Of a DNA stretch of 64,000 nucleotides, positions 10,771-22,855 are shown in pieces. A program made the translations under genes and the position numbers. The notes below the pieces were generated by a model, which saw only the letters and a list, made by a program, of their open reading frames with translations, was not told the DNA's origin and did no database searches. Position 1 is the stretch's first letter, and each line of letters begins with the position of its first letter. The stretch is taken from the NCBI GenBank assembly GCA_011634665.1, contig WAEK01000014.1, positions 124,001-188,000 on the forward strand, in the 5' to 3' direction. The stretch is from Mortierella sp. BCC40632 (Eukaryota > Mortierellomycota > Mortierellomycetes > Mortierellales > Mortierellaceae).

Positions 10771-12129
10771 GTCTAGGTTATTTTACTATGGAATCTAGGA
10801 CATGCAATAGGAAAGGTATGTACAGTGGTATCAACGCGGCCAGGTTTTTTGTTATTCATTTTTTTTCTGCCAACGAGGACTCTGCATGGGTATGAAGAGT
10901 TTAGGACTGTCCATCCCTGTTGCCGCTCACAAATGGATACCACAATAAGTATCTCTTACCCAGGTATTCTACTCGCCATCACCTGCACTGCATAAGTAGT
11001 CATAATGTCCTCCCTACCTGATCTTTTAACTCAGATACGTTGCTAATCCTTTTCTAGTTCTGGCATCCCTCCTTTTTTGCAAGGTAATACACAAGCAAAT
11101 TATGCAGCCTCGTATGCTTCTCTGAGGTTTGGCTTTAACCTCGGAGGTTTGTTCAAGTCAAAGAGATCTTCACAGCTGCTTTGATACCCGCCATCACCGG
11201 TACAATAACAGTTGGTAGGGAGAAGACACGGTGTAAAAGAAGGGTGTAATTTGTATCCGCCTAATACCAAGGATCCCAACCTTGGACAACTGAAATGTTT
11301 CTTAAGGCCTGGTGAGGCCATTTCGTACATTAGTTCTCGACCATGAGGACAGATGAATGGTTTTGTACTTTGTATTGAAGCAAGGTAGGGCTTTCCTTTC
11401 CGTCTCAAGTCTCCATCACCTCGGCCCACTACTTCAGAGTACTGTATCCGTGACAGGTGGAACCACGGTAGGTGTGTCGTTGTTTTTTTTTTTTTTTTTT
11501 TTTTTGTTTTGTTTTTTTTGCTTTGTTTTTTGCTTTGTCTTTCTACCTGGCTTTGAGAAATACTTACCGAGAAGCCTTTTTGTCTAGGATCCTATATCTT
11601 GGACTCGTTAGTTAACCTCTTTTCCAGCTAGTTGAGCCGCCTCCCAACACCAGGGGTTGTTGCTCGGTAATAAAACCAATATTAGCAAGTGTATGCCTGA
11701 AAAAGTTCAGGCTTTTGAAGGAGTCTCGGGAGTGTTCGGAAGGCTCGTTTGATTTCAATGCTATCCCGCGGTGTCAACCAAGGTGTTTGTTCTCTAGGAA
11801 AGTGTTTGCTCTCTAGGAACTGTGTGATGTATTGGAACACCTACCGACAAGATACAAGACTTTCTCGGTAATAGAAGGGTGGAGCGGACGAAGGATGAGA
11901 AGTATACGACAAAAAATTCATACCTGGACTCTAACTCCAGAGTCGGGAAGCTTCTGCCTGGTAGGCTTGCACACCCTGAGAACATAATGAGGTGATTGAC
12001 GGATACTTTTGTCTAATAAATGTATCTTCCTATCGTAGCTCATCTTGACCACTTTGGAAACAACGCCTACGGCACCATAACGTTGACAAAGACAATGAAT
12101 ACACTGTGGGGGAAGAGAAACAGAATCCA
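10771..12129. other. Gene-free duplicated flank DNA
   Basis: No supported gene. Segments at about 11340-11460 and 11890-12070 are diverged copies of about 17060-17180 and 17950-18130. A T-rich run with GTTTT repeats lies at 11484-11540. The rest shows nothing recognisable. Confidence 0.5.
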
Positions 12130-12581
12130 CAAGTTTTAGGATTGATCCTACTCGGAACGAACGTGTCTTACTGCACTTTTGGTCTTTTGATCTAAATCCT
12201 CAAGGGCTACTTCTCGATCGACTATTTCGGCTGTTGTGGCGAGTCAAGAATACCTGTGCTAACTAATGTTATGCATCCTCCGATTTTCATGGAGTTTGGT
12301 TGACTGAATGAAGAGTTCCGGAGAGCAGCTCTGAAGATGAATCTCATGAAAGGAGATGCCTAGCTGGCAAATGTTAGTAGTTCATCCATGGCAAACATTA
12401 AGGCTATATTTGGAAGATGATGATCGTGCAGCTGTACTAGAGACTGTCCTATCGACCATCGTATAAAAAGGAAGAGGAGTCTCCAGGATTCTTTACCATC
12501 AAAACACATTCACACTTATCTCCTGACAAGTTGCCAAAACACACTTCCTTACCAAGAACCTGCACTCCCAGCCTTTTCATT
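12130..12581 (+). promoter_or_regulatory. Promoter of Cry-like gene A with TATA box at 12462
   Basis: A TATA box GTATAAAAAG at 12461-12470 lies about 112 bp upstream of the ATG. The whole region is paralogous to 20320-20694, where the same box sits at 20579-20588. Shared blocks include CTCAAGGGCTACTTCTCGAT, ACTATTTCGGCTGTTG, ATGGAGTTTGGT and GAAAGGAGAT. The long conserved promoter suggests that both toxin paralogues keep the same regulation. Confidence 0.65.
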
Positions 12582-14744
12582 ATGAAGGCCCCTCTGCTCA
12601 TCCTTTGTGCAACCCAATGTTTGGGATTAGCAATGGCGACTGAACCTGGTGTCGCGAGAAAGGTGCCAGACTTTGACAGACTGGCCATTACCAGGACCAT
12701 CGGAAATACTCTACCAAACAAGGCCGCATGCTACTTTTGGCAGGCTCCTTCACCTCCTCCAAAAAACGATAATTGTAAAATTGTGGTAATGCAACACTCT
12801 ATGGTCTTGAGTATTTGATATTATTTTCCTTTTTTCATCAAGTGGGTCTGATTATCTAACAATAATTTCTTTTCCTTGTTAACTCACTGGTGCCAAACCT
12901 ACTCATTACAGATTGACCCAACGGGTAAACCCATAGCCCGCGTAATTATTGATAGCCTTGCCCAAATTATTGGCGCCATTGCCCCATCCCCGTTCTCACA
13001 GATATTCTCAGTCCTCCCTGCAGTTCTTGACCTCTTTTCAATAACGCCAGACGGCAACACTCCAGGCCGAGTAATCGATATTTGGGGTTGTATCAAGGGC
13101 GATGTCGAGCGTCTCACGGACCAAAAGATCTCTGATCAGGCTTATTCTCAGGCCACTGAGAGATTGAAGGGCATTTATGAGCATTTGTCCTTTTACAGCT
13201 GCTTGTTCACCAAGTGGCAGAAGAAGGATCAAAGCTTACCATGCACCTTCGTTTCTAGACGCGATGGAGAGGGAGATATCAAGACAGACCTTGATAAAGA
13301 GGCACTGAGTTTCCATTCTTTTTTGCTTTCGCAAATTCCTCAGTTTGGATCAATTGCTCAGCAAGAGCTGTTGTTGCCTTACTATACGATTGTCGCGACA
13401 ATCTACTTCTCGCTTGTCAACGACATTCAACGATACGGAGCCGAATGGGGGATGGCCGAGGCGACTATTAATGCGGTTCGTGAGAAGGCGAGAGAAGGGC
13501 TCAAGACCTATATGGGACATGTTCGAGATATGGCCAAGAAAATGGCCATCGATGGTTGTAATAATCAGAAAGGAGACGGCTGCTCCAAGTTGTTCTCAAC
13601 AGTGGCCAGCTCTCTTGCTCTCGCTGGAACATGGCCCGCCTATGCTTTCCCCGATATGTTTGGGAAACATGGCGTGGAGAGTCATCCGACTCACCATCTC
13701 ACCTCCGAAGGACCTACTCAAACTGGACTGGACCCCTACAATCTGATCAAAGCCGCCCTGTTTTCTCCATCAGAGTTCTATCAACAAGCCATCTGCACAG
13801 ACACCGATGACATTGTATTCGGCCAGAGTACCAATATCTATTGGGATGCAAACTATTACAAATCCACTAGGTATGATATAGGAGGATGGATCCTTGGACA
13901 CGTCGATTGGAAATACGGCAAGGACGAGAGCTGTCGCAAATCTCATGACTTCAGCTACGCTTCAACCTGTGGCAAATGCAGGACTAATCAAGCAGGCAAT
14001 GGCGAGAAACAGAGCAAGATGATTGGAGGTCAGCATCTGGGCGTGTTTCAACATCAATTCAAACACTCGATTGGCGGTCCAGTAAAATGTGGATATCCAG
14101 GAATCTACGGTACGCCCTTGTTGAAACCACAAAGGGGATACAAGAATAACTTTGTGGTCCCTTCAGGATATCAGCTGTACAACATGCATATCCTCGGTCC
14201 CGCCCCCCAAGAAAATCGCGTCGACATTGCTGATGTCGTGCTTCAAACGGGTTCGGGCGTGGTTCTCGAATACGCGCCACTGCCTAAACCATTCGACTCT
14301 TTGGCCATCAACGGCACAACCCATATTGTCCCTGGACTCTATCGTGAAATGAAATGGTCCCCCCAAGTCGACAAGGCTGCTGCAGGAGAAACCGAGATCA
14401 TCTTTGGAGGACATGCTGCGTATGCGATCGGCGCTGGTGGCGATGACACGACATTTTATCAGATCACAACCCCCGCTGGAACTGGGTTGCCTCGATTCAA
14501 GATCGGAGCGTACATTAAATCGGATAACGGTACATTCTCAACTCGTATCATTCATGAGAATGGTGAAGCGACCCATGAGCTCACTAAGAGGAACGTCACT
14601 GTGGCTGGTATTGCAGGCACTTATAATCTCTATCTTTCAGAAATGATGGAAGTGTCAGCCATCAAACAAGTTGCTATTGTTGGACCCAAGGCTCTCCTCG
14701 GAGCAGTTGTGCTTGCAAACGATGTTCCAGCAAAGGCAAATTAG
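12582..14744 (+). CDS. Cry-like secreted toxin paralogue A (2 exons)
   Basis: Exons 12582-12785 and 12912-14744 join in phase 0 to give 678 residues. Residues 1-19 are a signal peptide (hydrophobic, ending LGLAMA). A helical region of about 200 residues follows that looks like domain I of three-domain Bacillus Cry pesticidal proteins: an IWGCIKGDVE start, DQKISDQAY, FHSFLLSQIPQF, then LPYYTIVATIYFSLVNDI with YGAEWGMAEATIN. The second half is beta-rich with glycine turns, as expected for Cry domains II and III. It includes RFKIGAYIKSDNGTF and GTYNLYLSEMM segments. Cry proteins act as pore-formers on invertebrate gut membranes; target and activity here are unknown. The signal peptide and intron fit a resident eukaryotic gene. 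It is about 90% or more identical to paralogue B (20.7 kb) over most of its length, but residues about 69-105 differ sharply. No stop or frameshift was seen. Confidence 0.78.
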
Positions 14745-15257
14745 AAGAGACTCCTTGGAGCATTCATCCTTGCAAGCTGACTGGGTGCACAAGGGCCCAC
14801 GTCTTGCTCCAAGACCCCTCCTCGTTTCCTTTCACACTTCATTTCCACTCCCTTTTGTCCTTCCCAAGTTCTAGAAAAGGACTCAAACATTACTCGTATA
14901 CAAGCCTATCTATTTGGTGCATGACCATCTCTTTCTCTTTCTCTTTCTCTTTCTCTCTCTCTCCCTTCTCCATGGCCTCCTCCCCTTAGGATATGTGCCG
15001 CACTCGAGTTTCACGACATCATATCAAAGACGAAAGCTTAGAATAAAATCTTGGCACCCTTTTTGGTAGTCGAAAAACACTCGGCAGACACTGTCATTTC
15101 ATTCAACAGCCTTGGATTGCATCAGGGCGGACATGTCCCTATAGTTGTATTGCCAAAGACTTACATTTCTATGGAGATCTCTCCCTTGTAGGATGAAAGC
15201 CTTAATCACGAAAAATCCGAGAGGGTTGACGCGTCCTTGTATTGCTAGAGTGTCTTT
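14745..15257. repeat. Toxin 3' flank duplicated at about 22856-23170
   Basis: Downstream of both Cry-like genes the same order of sequence is found: a CACTCGGCAGACACT block, TTCATTCAACAGCCTTGGAT, TTACATTTCTAT, GCCTTAATCACGAAAA and TTGCTAGAGTG. The left copy has an additional CTTTCT-repeat segment at about 14930-14965. No gene is present. The duplicated unit therefore runs continuously from the toxin promoter into SPP. Confidence 0.65.
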
Positions 15258-15489
15258 TTGTCCAGCGCCAGCGGCGAATTGACTATGTTAAAACGATGTG
15301 ACACAGGTACCCTTTCTCTCTCACTCGCTCTATTTCAACAAATAGGCTCTGGGGGAAGCAAAGCCATGAGGTGCTGCGCTCGATCGGGCTTTTGCTCCTT
15401 GTGTCTGCATTTTCCAGTTGGAGGAGACAACCTCAAGTAAGCCTATCAGCAAGAGAGTGGCCAGTGAGGATTTCTGAAAATGATCACGA

Positions 15490-15555
<66 letters not shown>

Positions 15556-15802
15556 CTCTTTCTCTTTCTCCTTCCTCATTGCCCTCCATCCCTCCATCCT
15601 TCCATCTTTCCATTCTAATGACCGGAAAGTACATACCCTCACTCGTAAGGTACTCGAACAGGGTCTCTTTGTCACTTATACTGCACTGAGCACAATGGCT
15701 GTTGTGTATCTTTTGCCTCGCTCAAGAAATGGAAGGTACCAAACCACATGTCTTTTCAACTGCTCCATTTCCTCGCCAACGAGTCCAGCTTCATTTGCGC
15801 TT

Positions 15803-15833
<31 letters not shown>

Positions 15834-16240
15834 CTTTCTTTCTTTCTTTCTTACCTTATTTGTCCTCTCTTCTCTTCCCCACGGCTGTTCTTGCTGACTC
15901 GTGCGTGTCGTTGGATCGATAGAACCCAAAGGAGAAAAAGTCTAAAAAGAAAAAGTCTGCAGACTCGGAATCAGATTCATCGGACGACGAGGATGATAAC
16001 ACAGAGTCAATGTCGCTCGAGGACGCCTACATGTTCCCAGTCTTTGGATCGATGACACTCTTTGGATTGTATCTTGTTTTCCGATATATCGACAAGACCT
16101 ATGTCAACTACCTCCTCACAGCCTACTTTGGTCTCCTTGGAGTCATGGCAACCACTCAGGTCGGTGTCTACATTGTCGACCCTATCCTGAAGCTTCTTGG
16201 GGTTAAGGTTGACAGGTGGCACTTAACAAGAGAAGGAAGG
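15258..16240 (+). pseudogene. Truncated, frameshifted SPP copy
   Basis: This copy parallels about 23440-24505. The promoter part (15300-15480), a (CT)n tract and the start region at about 15618 are recognisable. Exon 1 has an extra base after the sixth codon or so, which shifts the frame. A deletion of about 13 bp near 15706 removes part of the first membrane segment. The intron with its long T-run and all of exon 2 (15923-16215) remain almost identical to the intact gene. Homology stops near 16240 in a T-rich run, after which a FAS1 fragment begins. Exon 3 with both catalytic aspartates is missing, so no active protease can be made. Confidence 0.8.
15491..15552. repeat. (CT)n microsatellite
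   Basis: About 31 uninterrupted CT units, just upstream of the SPP-copy start. The intact SPP has a shorter, interrupted CT tract at 23754-23810, and the CRN genes have GA tracts at an equivalent upstream position. Confidence 0.9.
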
Positions 16241-16307
16241 GCACTTTATTTTTTATTTTTTTTTTTAAGAGGAGGAGGAGGAGGAGAAGGACTCTTGCGT
16301 GTCTTGT

Positions 16308-16770
16308 TAAGACGACCAGACATCCCTTCCTCTCCACTCAGATCTCTTCCGTTTAGACTCGCATCCAATCTTTGGGCCAGGGGTCTCGATGAGGATTACG
16401 ATGAAGATGACACTAAGGGTCCAGAGGGTCCAGATGGCCCGGGTATTTATGTGAACCATGCAAAGGTGATTATCCCTGATCTCGTGACAAGGACCGGAGC
16501 CGTAGTCCATGGTGTCAGTCGCATTGTTCGCCCTCCAGGCGAGTACATTACAGACGAGATCTCGCGGCGTGCATTGAACTTTGGCTTCTTGACTAGAGCC
16601 TGGAAGGCCACGGAGACCGAATCCCGTCTCAAAGAAGGCAAAGGCTTGACACTCTTTGCGCCGAACGATCTGGCTTGGACTGGTAGGGGGTTTTTTGTTT
16701 TTGTTTTTGTTTATAACTTTTTTTAAAAGGCAGCAGGGAGCGTCTACTGTAACCGATAGTGCAGGATTAA
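16308..16770 (+). pseudogene. FAS1 gene fragment (part of exon 3 and intron)
   Basis: A copy of about 7897-8340. It runs from the GACGACCAGA block in the first FAS1 domain through LTLFAPNDLAWTG and the exon 3 donor, into the intron sequence GCAGCAGGGAGCG. The frame is open for about 120 residues and only a few substitutions are visible, so the copy is fairly recent. It lacks the signal peptide, the start of domain 1 and the whole of exon 4. It directly abuts the truncated SPP copy, which makes a chimeric reading frame from about 16010 through 16726 without biological support. Confidence 0.8.
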
Positions 16771-17039
16771 GACGACAAAGGAAGTCTTATGTCCATTATC
16801 CGAGCCAGCGACCCCTTTACTGTCCCACCCTCTCCTCCCTTTTATCTGTTCACCATACTCGCGAAAGAAAGATGGGGTTCAGAGTCAGCCAAGGAGAGAG
16901 GGTTATCTAGCTAGTATTTTCTTTATTTTATCTGTATCTCGAGTGGAAATAAATGAAAGAAGGATTACACAGTATATAGTTGTAAAAAGAAAAAGAGAAA
17001 TACCGCCTAGGTCAAAAAAAAAAAAAAAAAATGTTGAGT

Positions 17040-18130
17040 TGTAGCAAGGCCCCTTCGTACTTTCTAGTCTCTACCATGAGAATGGATGAATAGTTTCATG
17101 CGTTGTCTAGAAATCGAGATACTGTGATTAGCCCCTCCGCCTCAAGTCCCCATCATCTCAAACTCACAACAGTATCTGGGCTGCTAAGATGAGTTGGATG
17201 CATTTTTTATTTTTATTTTATTGCACCTTGCAATTGACAGAGCTTGGCCTTGGATTCATTTTATCTAGAACTTTTGTGCCTTGAACCTCAATGCGTACAC
17301 CTCCTTTCAATTTAATTGAAGTCGAGTAGAGTCATTCACAATCTCGGGACGTTGCAGCTCGGAAAGGAATCCCCCCCCAAGGCTAAATAATTTCAAACCA
17401 CTTTGTTTGTTTGATAAGTCTCTTGTTTATGACTTTTAGTTTTGACACAAACTAGCTGAGACACGAACATTTCCACTGTGTGACAACCTTGGCAACGGTG
17501 CCTGCTTTTGCAGGGAGTGTGTGTGGTATTTGTAGGAACTGTTTCGAAAGAGACGCAAGGTCATGGAAATGGAAGAACGCGACGCTGATTCCAACTCCGA
17601 TTAAGCTGTCCCATCTCCTTTAGCGAGGGTTGTAAAACTACGGTAGCCCAATGCTCCATGGCCTTGAGTGTCTGATGATATTTTTCTCTCCATAGAGTGG
17701 ATCTAGTTGCCTAACAATCGCACGTCTCTTTTGTTAACTCACTGATACCATTCCATACTTTGCAGGAATAGGTCGGACAATTCGATGGCCGCTCAGCTGC
17801 CGATGGTCTTTTCAAGATTTTTGGTAACTCTCTCTCAGCTCCAATATCGAGTGCATTTACTGTCATTATTTAGTGCCGACAGTTTTTTAACCTATCATAC
17901 CGCTAACCGTCCAGTCATCTTAGTGGTAAGAGGCCTAGGTTGTGTTTATAGGACACACAACATTGAGACGACAGTGACAACTGCGCCACCTTTTTTTTCT
18001 GGGAAGCTTTATCTGGTGGTTGCAGGTTTTGGCGCCCTGCGAACAAAGTGAGGTGGAGTGATGAAAACTTATGTCCACTACGCGTATCTTCCTGTTGCAG
18101 TACGTCTTAACCACTTTGGCAACAGAGCCT
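17040..18130. pseudogene. Second decayed FAS1-flank and Cry-like 5' remnant
   Basis: 17185-17400 matches the FAS1 3' flank at 9300-9525. About 17560-17900 matches the leader, first exon end, intron and start of exon 2 of the Cry-like genes: the GTAAAACTACGGTA junction near 17631, then AACTCACTGATACCA, then GCTGCCGATGG. About 17950-18130 parallels 11890-12070. No open frame of useful length survives, and a T-run of about 28 bases follows at 18140-18167. It is a third relic of the same repeat unit. Confidence 0.65.
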
Positions 18131-18136
18131 ACACCC

Positions 18137-18167
<31 letters not shown>

Positions 18168-18179
18168 GCATGCAACGCT

Positions 18180-19800
18180 ATTCTTATTCTTTCTAGGCTT
18201 CTACCATTCTTCTCAGATTGCTTAAGCTCCTTATCCACGATGACAAAGCACATATCAACCATCGTCACTCTCAATCGCTACTCACAGCTGAAGCCCCCGG
18301 TCTCCTAGTAAGATCTCTAGCAGAAATAAAGAAAGCACTCCTTGCACAAGAGCCGCTAAGGGCGAAGATTCTCTCTAGCACCGTGCACTACTTGAAGCAA
18401 GGTCTGGCAAAGAAAGCTGAATTTCGATGGTCGCTGGCCCCAATCAATAGTGAGGGAAGGGGTATCCTCTTTGGTGTCGGATGGGGGTCGTTGAGATCTA
18501 CCGATATTCCCGCCAGAAGAAGGGCTCCAAAATGATGCCCACCAACCTTCAAAAGTTGATAGAGGCGAATATCCGCTGAGATTCAATCAGGACATGGGAC
18601 AGGAGCTTTGATGGAATAAAGTATTATGTGCTCCACGGCCGAGGTAGCATGTGCACACTTTCAAGTGACCTGTTTTCGGCTCGACGTTTGGTTGGAAGTG
18701 CTGTCTACAAGCGGCCAGTTGAAGGGCGAAAGGATAACGATATCATCATTGGTCGTGGACCTCAAACTACAGCGGACTCCATTTTTCATGTATTAGTTGA
18801 CGACATTGCTCCTGATGACCTATCTCTTGGTCGCCCGATCGCTTTCGCGGCTTCATAGCACACGATGATGAAAGAAGAATATTGTGTTGCAAGCAACAAC
18901 CTCAAAGGAGAAGTAGGATCTATTGACCCAAAAGAAATCGAACCAAGGATGACCGAGATACGCAAGATTGGCTCAAAATATGATCCAGAAGACATTTGCA
19001 AATGTGACGAGAACTTGATGGTGTCCAATCGTGCCTACACAACCCCAGAACTCATAGGTGTTGCCAAGCTCAGAAGGAGTACATCCACTCGAGCATCTAT
19101 TCTCTTTTGTATCAACGCTACTGGGTCCTCGCTTTTACAAGAAATCAATATGCCAATGCCTGCACTGAGACCACTCGTGATCAGTAAGTACACAAATAAA
19201 TACTCCTTACTATGAGAATATGGTCGTCTGGCAGTACCAAACCCTACCACATCTGGCATTTTAGGTGAGCACTTGGCTCAAGGTATTAAGGGATGCAAAG
19301 GAATCCCTATTGCTTCGATGAAGCAGGGAAATGGATACACGAGTTAGTAGCTCTTTACCGAGTGTCTTCGATTGCTTGGTATCAGTCTCTCTAGAAAAAG
19401 CCTTTTGCTCTTTGGCTCAGGCAGAGCACATATTAGCATTAGCGATATCAACCCATGAACAGGGAGTGCATGGAAACATCTACGTCTCGAAGGCTTCCTG
19501 CCATTCTGGCGCGTCCGTCACTCAGCCATTGGGTACTGGCCTGATCAACGTATTCAAACAGCGCCATATTGTGTTGTTCACCAACAAAGCAATCGACAAA
19601 AGATATTTCTTCAAAACAAAAGCCTCCAATGGAGAGGCGTGGACTTTGATCCCTTATGTGTAGTCGCAAGTGAAGGTCTCGAGATTGAGGCCCTGTTTCC
19701 ACACAACGAAAGACCTTCCAAAGTCAATGTCCGACAAACTGGAGAAGGTCAGTGGATTGTAAAGAGAGACAGCCTGTGTCTCCGCCTGTAGTAGAGATGG
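18180..19800 (+). pseudogene. Unrecognised decayed coding region
   Basis: Several consecutive plus-strand open stretches (about 18218-18535, 18628-18858, 18865-19215, and about 19262-19790 in shifting frames) have protein-like composition but are broken by stops and frame changes. A possible exon end GTGATCA|GTAAGTA lies near 19184, and a T/A-poor segment resumes near 19264. I do not recognise the family. It has no counterpart in the other copies of the repeat unit, so it looks like a separate gene or element inserted between units and then inactivated. An A-run of 23 bases ends the region near 20050-20070. Confidence 0.4.
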
Positions 19801-20319
19801 AGAGGGGGCAAAGGAAACGGAGTTTTCTTCGTATTGTTACCACGACTTTGGAGAGACAAAAATTCAGCTTTGTCCTCGACAAGAACCAAAGAGACGAGCA
19901 CGATCTGGGTGAGGAGATCAAAAAGGCAGTGTGTGTGTGAAGGGGGGCGGCCGAGAGAACGACTTAACTTGCATCGTGAAGTGAGAGAGAGGAGCTCCTC
20001 TGTTGAATTGAGCGATCTCAAGCGTTTCGAGGTTGTGTACCTGGACGAAAAAAAAAAAAAAAAAAAAAAAGGCGAACAAAGGCGAGAGGTTAGCTTGCAA
20101 GTGTCGACCCGAAGGTGCAATTGATAGGACGGAAGGTTATCCCAAAATAAATGATGACCAAGACGGATACTTTTCTAGCCCCTTCAATTGAATCAAATGT
20201 AGCCCTTTTTCATAAGAAAGACGCTGTATTAAAAAAAAAAAAATAGGTGTAGAGCACCATAACATTGACCAAGGCACTGAGTATTCTTTGAGGAAAGATA
20301 AACTTAATCAACAGGGTCT

Positions 20320-20694
20320 TGGGATTGAGCTTACTCAGAACGAAGGTATCGTACTGCACCTTTTGGCTTGTCCAAAATCCTCAAGGGCTACTTCTCGATT
20401 GACTATTTCGGCTGTTGCGGATAGCGAAGAATACCTCTGTTAGTAGATATCATGCCTCTTCCCATTTTATGGAGTTTGGTGGACTGAAAGAAAGGTTTTA
20501 AAGAGCTTTTTTGAAAATGAATCTCGCGAAAGGAGATACCTAACTGAAAAGTGTACAGGGGACAACCCTCTGAAAATCGTATAAAAAGGGGGGAGGAGAG
20601 GGTTTCTAGGATTTTTGTGCCACCAAAACACATTCCTATCAAGTCGCCAAAACACACTTCCTTACCAAGAACCTGCACTCCCAGCCTTTTCATT
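20320..20694 (+). promoter_or_regulatory. Promoter of Cry-like gene B with TATA box at 20580
   Basis: TATA box GTATAAAAAG at 20579-20588, about 107 bp upstream of the ATG. It is paralogous to 12130-12581, as described for gene A. A G-run directly follows the box. The leader AACACACTTCCTTACCAAGA is identical in both genes. Confidence 0.65.
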
Positions 20695-22855
20695 ATGAAA
20701 GCCCCTCTGCTCATCCTTTGTGCAACCCAATGTTTGGGATTAGCAATGGCAACTGAACCTGGTGTCGCGAGAAAGGTGCCAGACTTTGACAGACTGGCCA
20801 TTACCAGGACCATCGGAAATACTCTACCAAACAAGGCCGCATGCTACTTTTGGGAGGCTCCTCCCGCTCCTCCAACCAACGAGGGCTGTAAAATTACGGT
20901 ACTGCAACACTCTATGGTCTTGTGTGTCTGATTTTTTTTTCCATCGAGTGGATCTGGTTATCTTGCAGCCACTTTTTCTCTTTTATTTACTTACTGATGC
21001 TGAATCCATTTTACAGGTTAAACCAACAATTTTCAAATCCACGGCCCGCGCAGTTGCCGATGGTGTCATTCAAGCTGTCGGTACTTTTCTCCCATCTCCA
21101 GCATCAGGTGTTTTTTCAGCCATCCCTCAAATTGTCGACTTTTTGATGCGTATGGAGGGCCACTCCCCCCCTTCTCAAACATTCGAAATTTGGAAATGTA
21201 TCAAGGGCGATGTCGAACTTGTCGTAGACCAAAAAATTTCTGACCAGGTCTTCAGTCAGGCCACTGAGAGATTGAAGGGTGTTAATGAGCATTTGTCCTT
21301 TTACAGCTGCTTGTTCACCAAGTGGCAGAAGAAAGATCAAAGCTTACCATGCACCTTCCTTTCTAGACGCGATGGAGAGGGAGATATCAAGACAGACCTT
21401 GATAAAGAGGCACTGAGTTTCCATTCTTTTTTGCTTTCGCAAGTTCCTCAGTTTGGGTCAATTGCTCAGCAAGAGCTGTTGATGCCGTACTATACGCTTG
21501 TCACGACAATCTACTTCTCGCTTGTCAACGACATTCAACGATACGGAGCCGAATGGGGGATGGCCGAGGCGACTATTAATGCGGTTCGTGAGAAGGCGAG
21601 AGAAGGGCTCAAGACCTATTTGGCCCATGTTCGAGATGTCACCAAGAAAGCAACCATCGATGGCTGTGCTCATCAGCAAGGAGACGCCTGCTCCAAGGTG
21701 TTCTCGTCAATTGCTAGCTCTCTTGCTCTCGCTGGAACATGGCCCGTCTATGCTTTCCCTGATATGTTTGGGAAACATGGCGTGGAGAGTCATCCGACTC
21801 ACCATCTCACCTCTGAAGGACCTACTCAAACCAAATTGGAACCTTCCAGTGCGATTAAAACCGCCATGTTCTCTCCATCAGAGTTCTATCAACAAGCCAT
21901 CTGCACAGACACCGATGACATTGTATTCGGCCAGAGTACCAACATCTATTGGGATGCAAACTATTACAAATCCACTAGGTATGACATAGGAGGATGGATC
22001 CTTGGACACGCCGATTGGAAATACGGCAAGGATGAGAGCTGCCGCTCATCTTATGACTTCACCTATGCTTCAACCTGTGGCAAATGCAAAACTACTCAAT
22101 CAGGCAATGGCGAGAAACAGAGCAAGATGATTGAAGGCCAGCATCTGGGCGTGCTTCAACATCAGTTCAAACACTCGATTGGTGGTAAAACACAATGTGG
22201 ATATCCAGGAATCTACGACACGCCCCTGTTGAGACCACAAAGGGGATACAAGAATAACTTTGTGGTCCCTTCAGGATATCAGCTGTACAACATGCATATC
22301 TTCGGTCCCGCCCCCCAAGAAAATCGCGTCGACATTGCTGATGTCGTGCTTCGAACGGGTTCGGGCGTGGTTCTCGAATATGCGCCGCTGTCTAAACCAT
22401 TTGACTCTTTGGCCATCAACGGCACAACCCATATTGTCCCTGGACTCTATCGTGAAATGAAATGGTCCCCCCAAGTCGACAAGGCTGCTGCAGGAGAGAT
22501 CGATTTTATCTTTGGAGGACATGCTGCGTATGCGATTGGTGCCGGTGGCGATGACACGACATTCTATCAGATCACGACCCCCGCTGGAACTGGGTTGCCT
22601 CGATTCAAGATCGGAGCGTACATTAAATCGGATAGTGGTTCATACAGTGCTCGTATCATTCATGAGAAGGATGAAGCGACCACTTTGACGCTCACCAAGA
22701 AGGACATCTCTGTAGTGGGTGTAGCAGGTACTTATCATCTCTATCTTTCAGAGGTGATGGAGTTGAAGGCCATCAAGCAAGTTGCTATTGTTGGACCAAA
22801 GGCTCTCCTCGGAGCAATCGTGCTTGCAAACGACATTGAGCCAAAGGCAAACTAG
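20695..22855 (+). CDS. Cry-like secreted toxin paralogue B (2 exons)
   Basis: Exons 20695-20898 and 21017-22855 join in phase 0 to give 680 residues, with the intron at the same position as in paralogue A. The 19-residue signal peptide is identical. The helical domain has IWKCIKGDVELVVDQKISDQ, FHSFLLSQVPQF, YTLVTTIYFSLVNDI and YGAEWGMAEATIN, in the order seen in Cry domain I. The beta-rich second half is nearly the same as in paralogue A. Differences concentrate at the start of exon 2 (about 12911-13080 against 21017-21190), where fewer than half of the residues match, and more mildly in the last 70 residues. Exon 1 is almost unchanged. SPP follows about 1 kb downstream on the same strand, as in the ancestral unit. 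No lesion was seen, so it is probably functional; target unknown. Confidence 0.78.

Noticed and set aside
15371..15922. A 183-residue plus-strand frame with Ser/Leu and Phe runs
   Set aside because: It is driven by CT and T microsatellites across the SPP pseudogene leader and intron.
16010..16726. Apparent fusion of an SPP segment with a FAS1 segment
   Set aside because: Both parts are truncated copies of intact genes elsewhere in the window and meet in a T-rich junction; no start, exon 1 or catalytic part is present.
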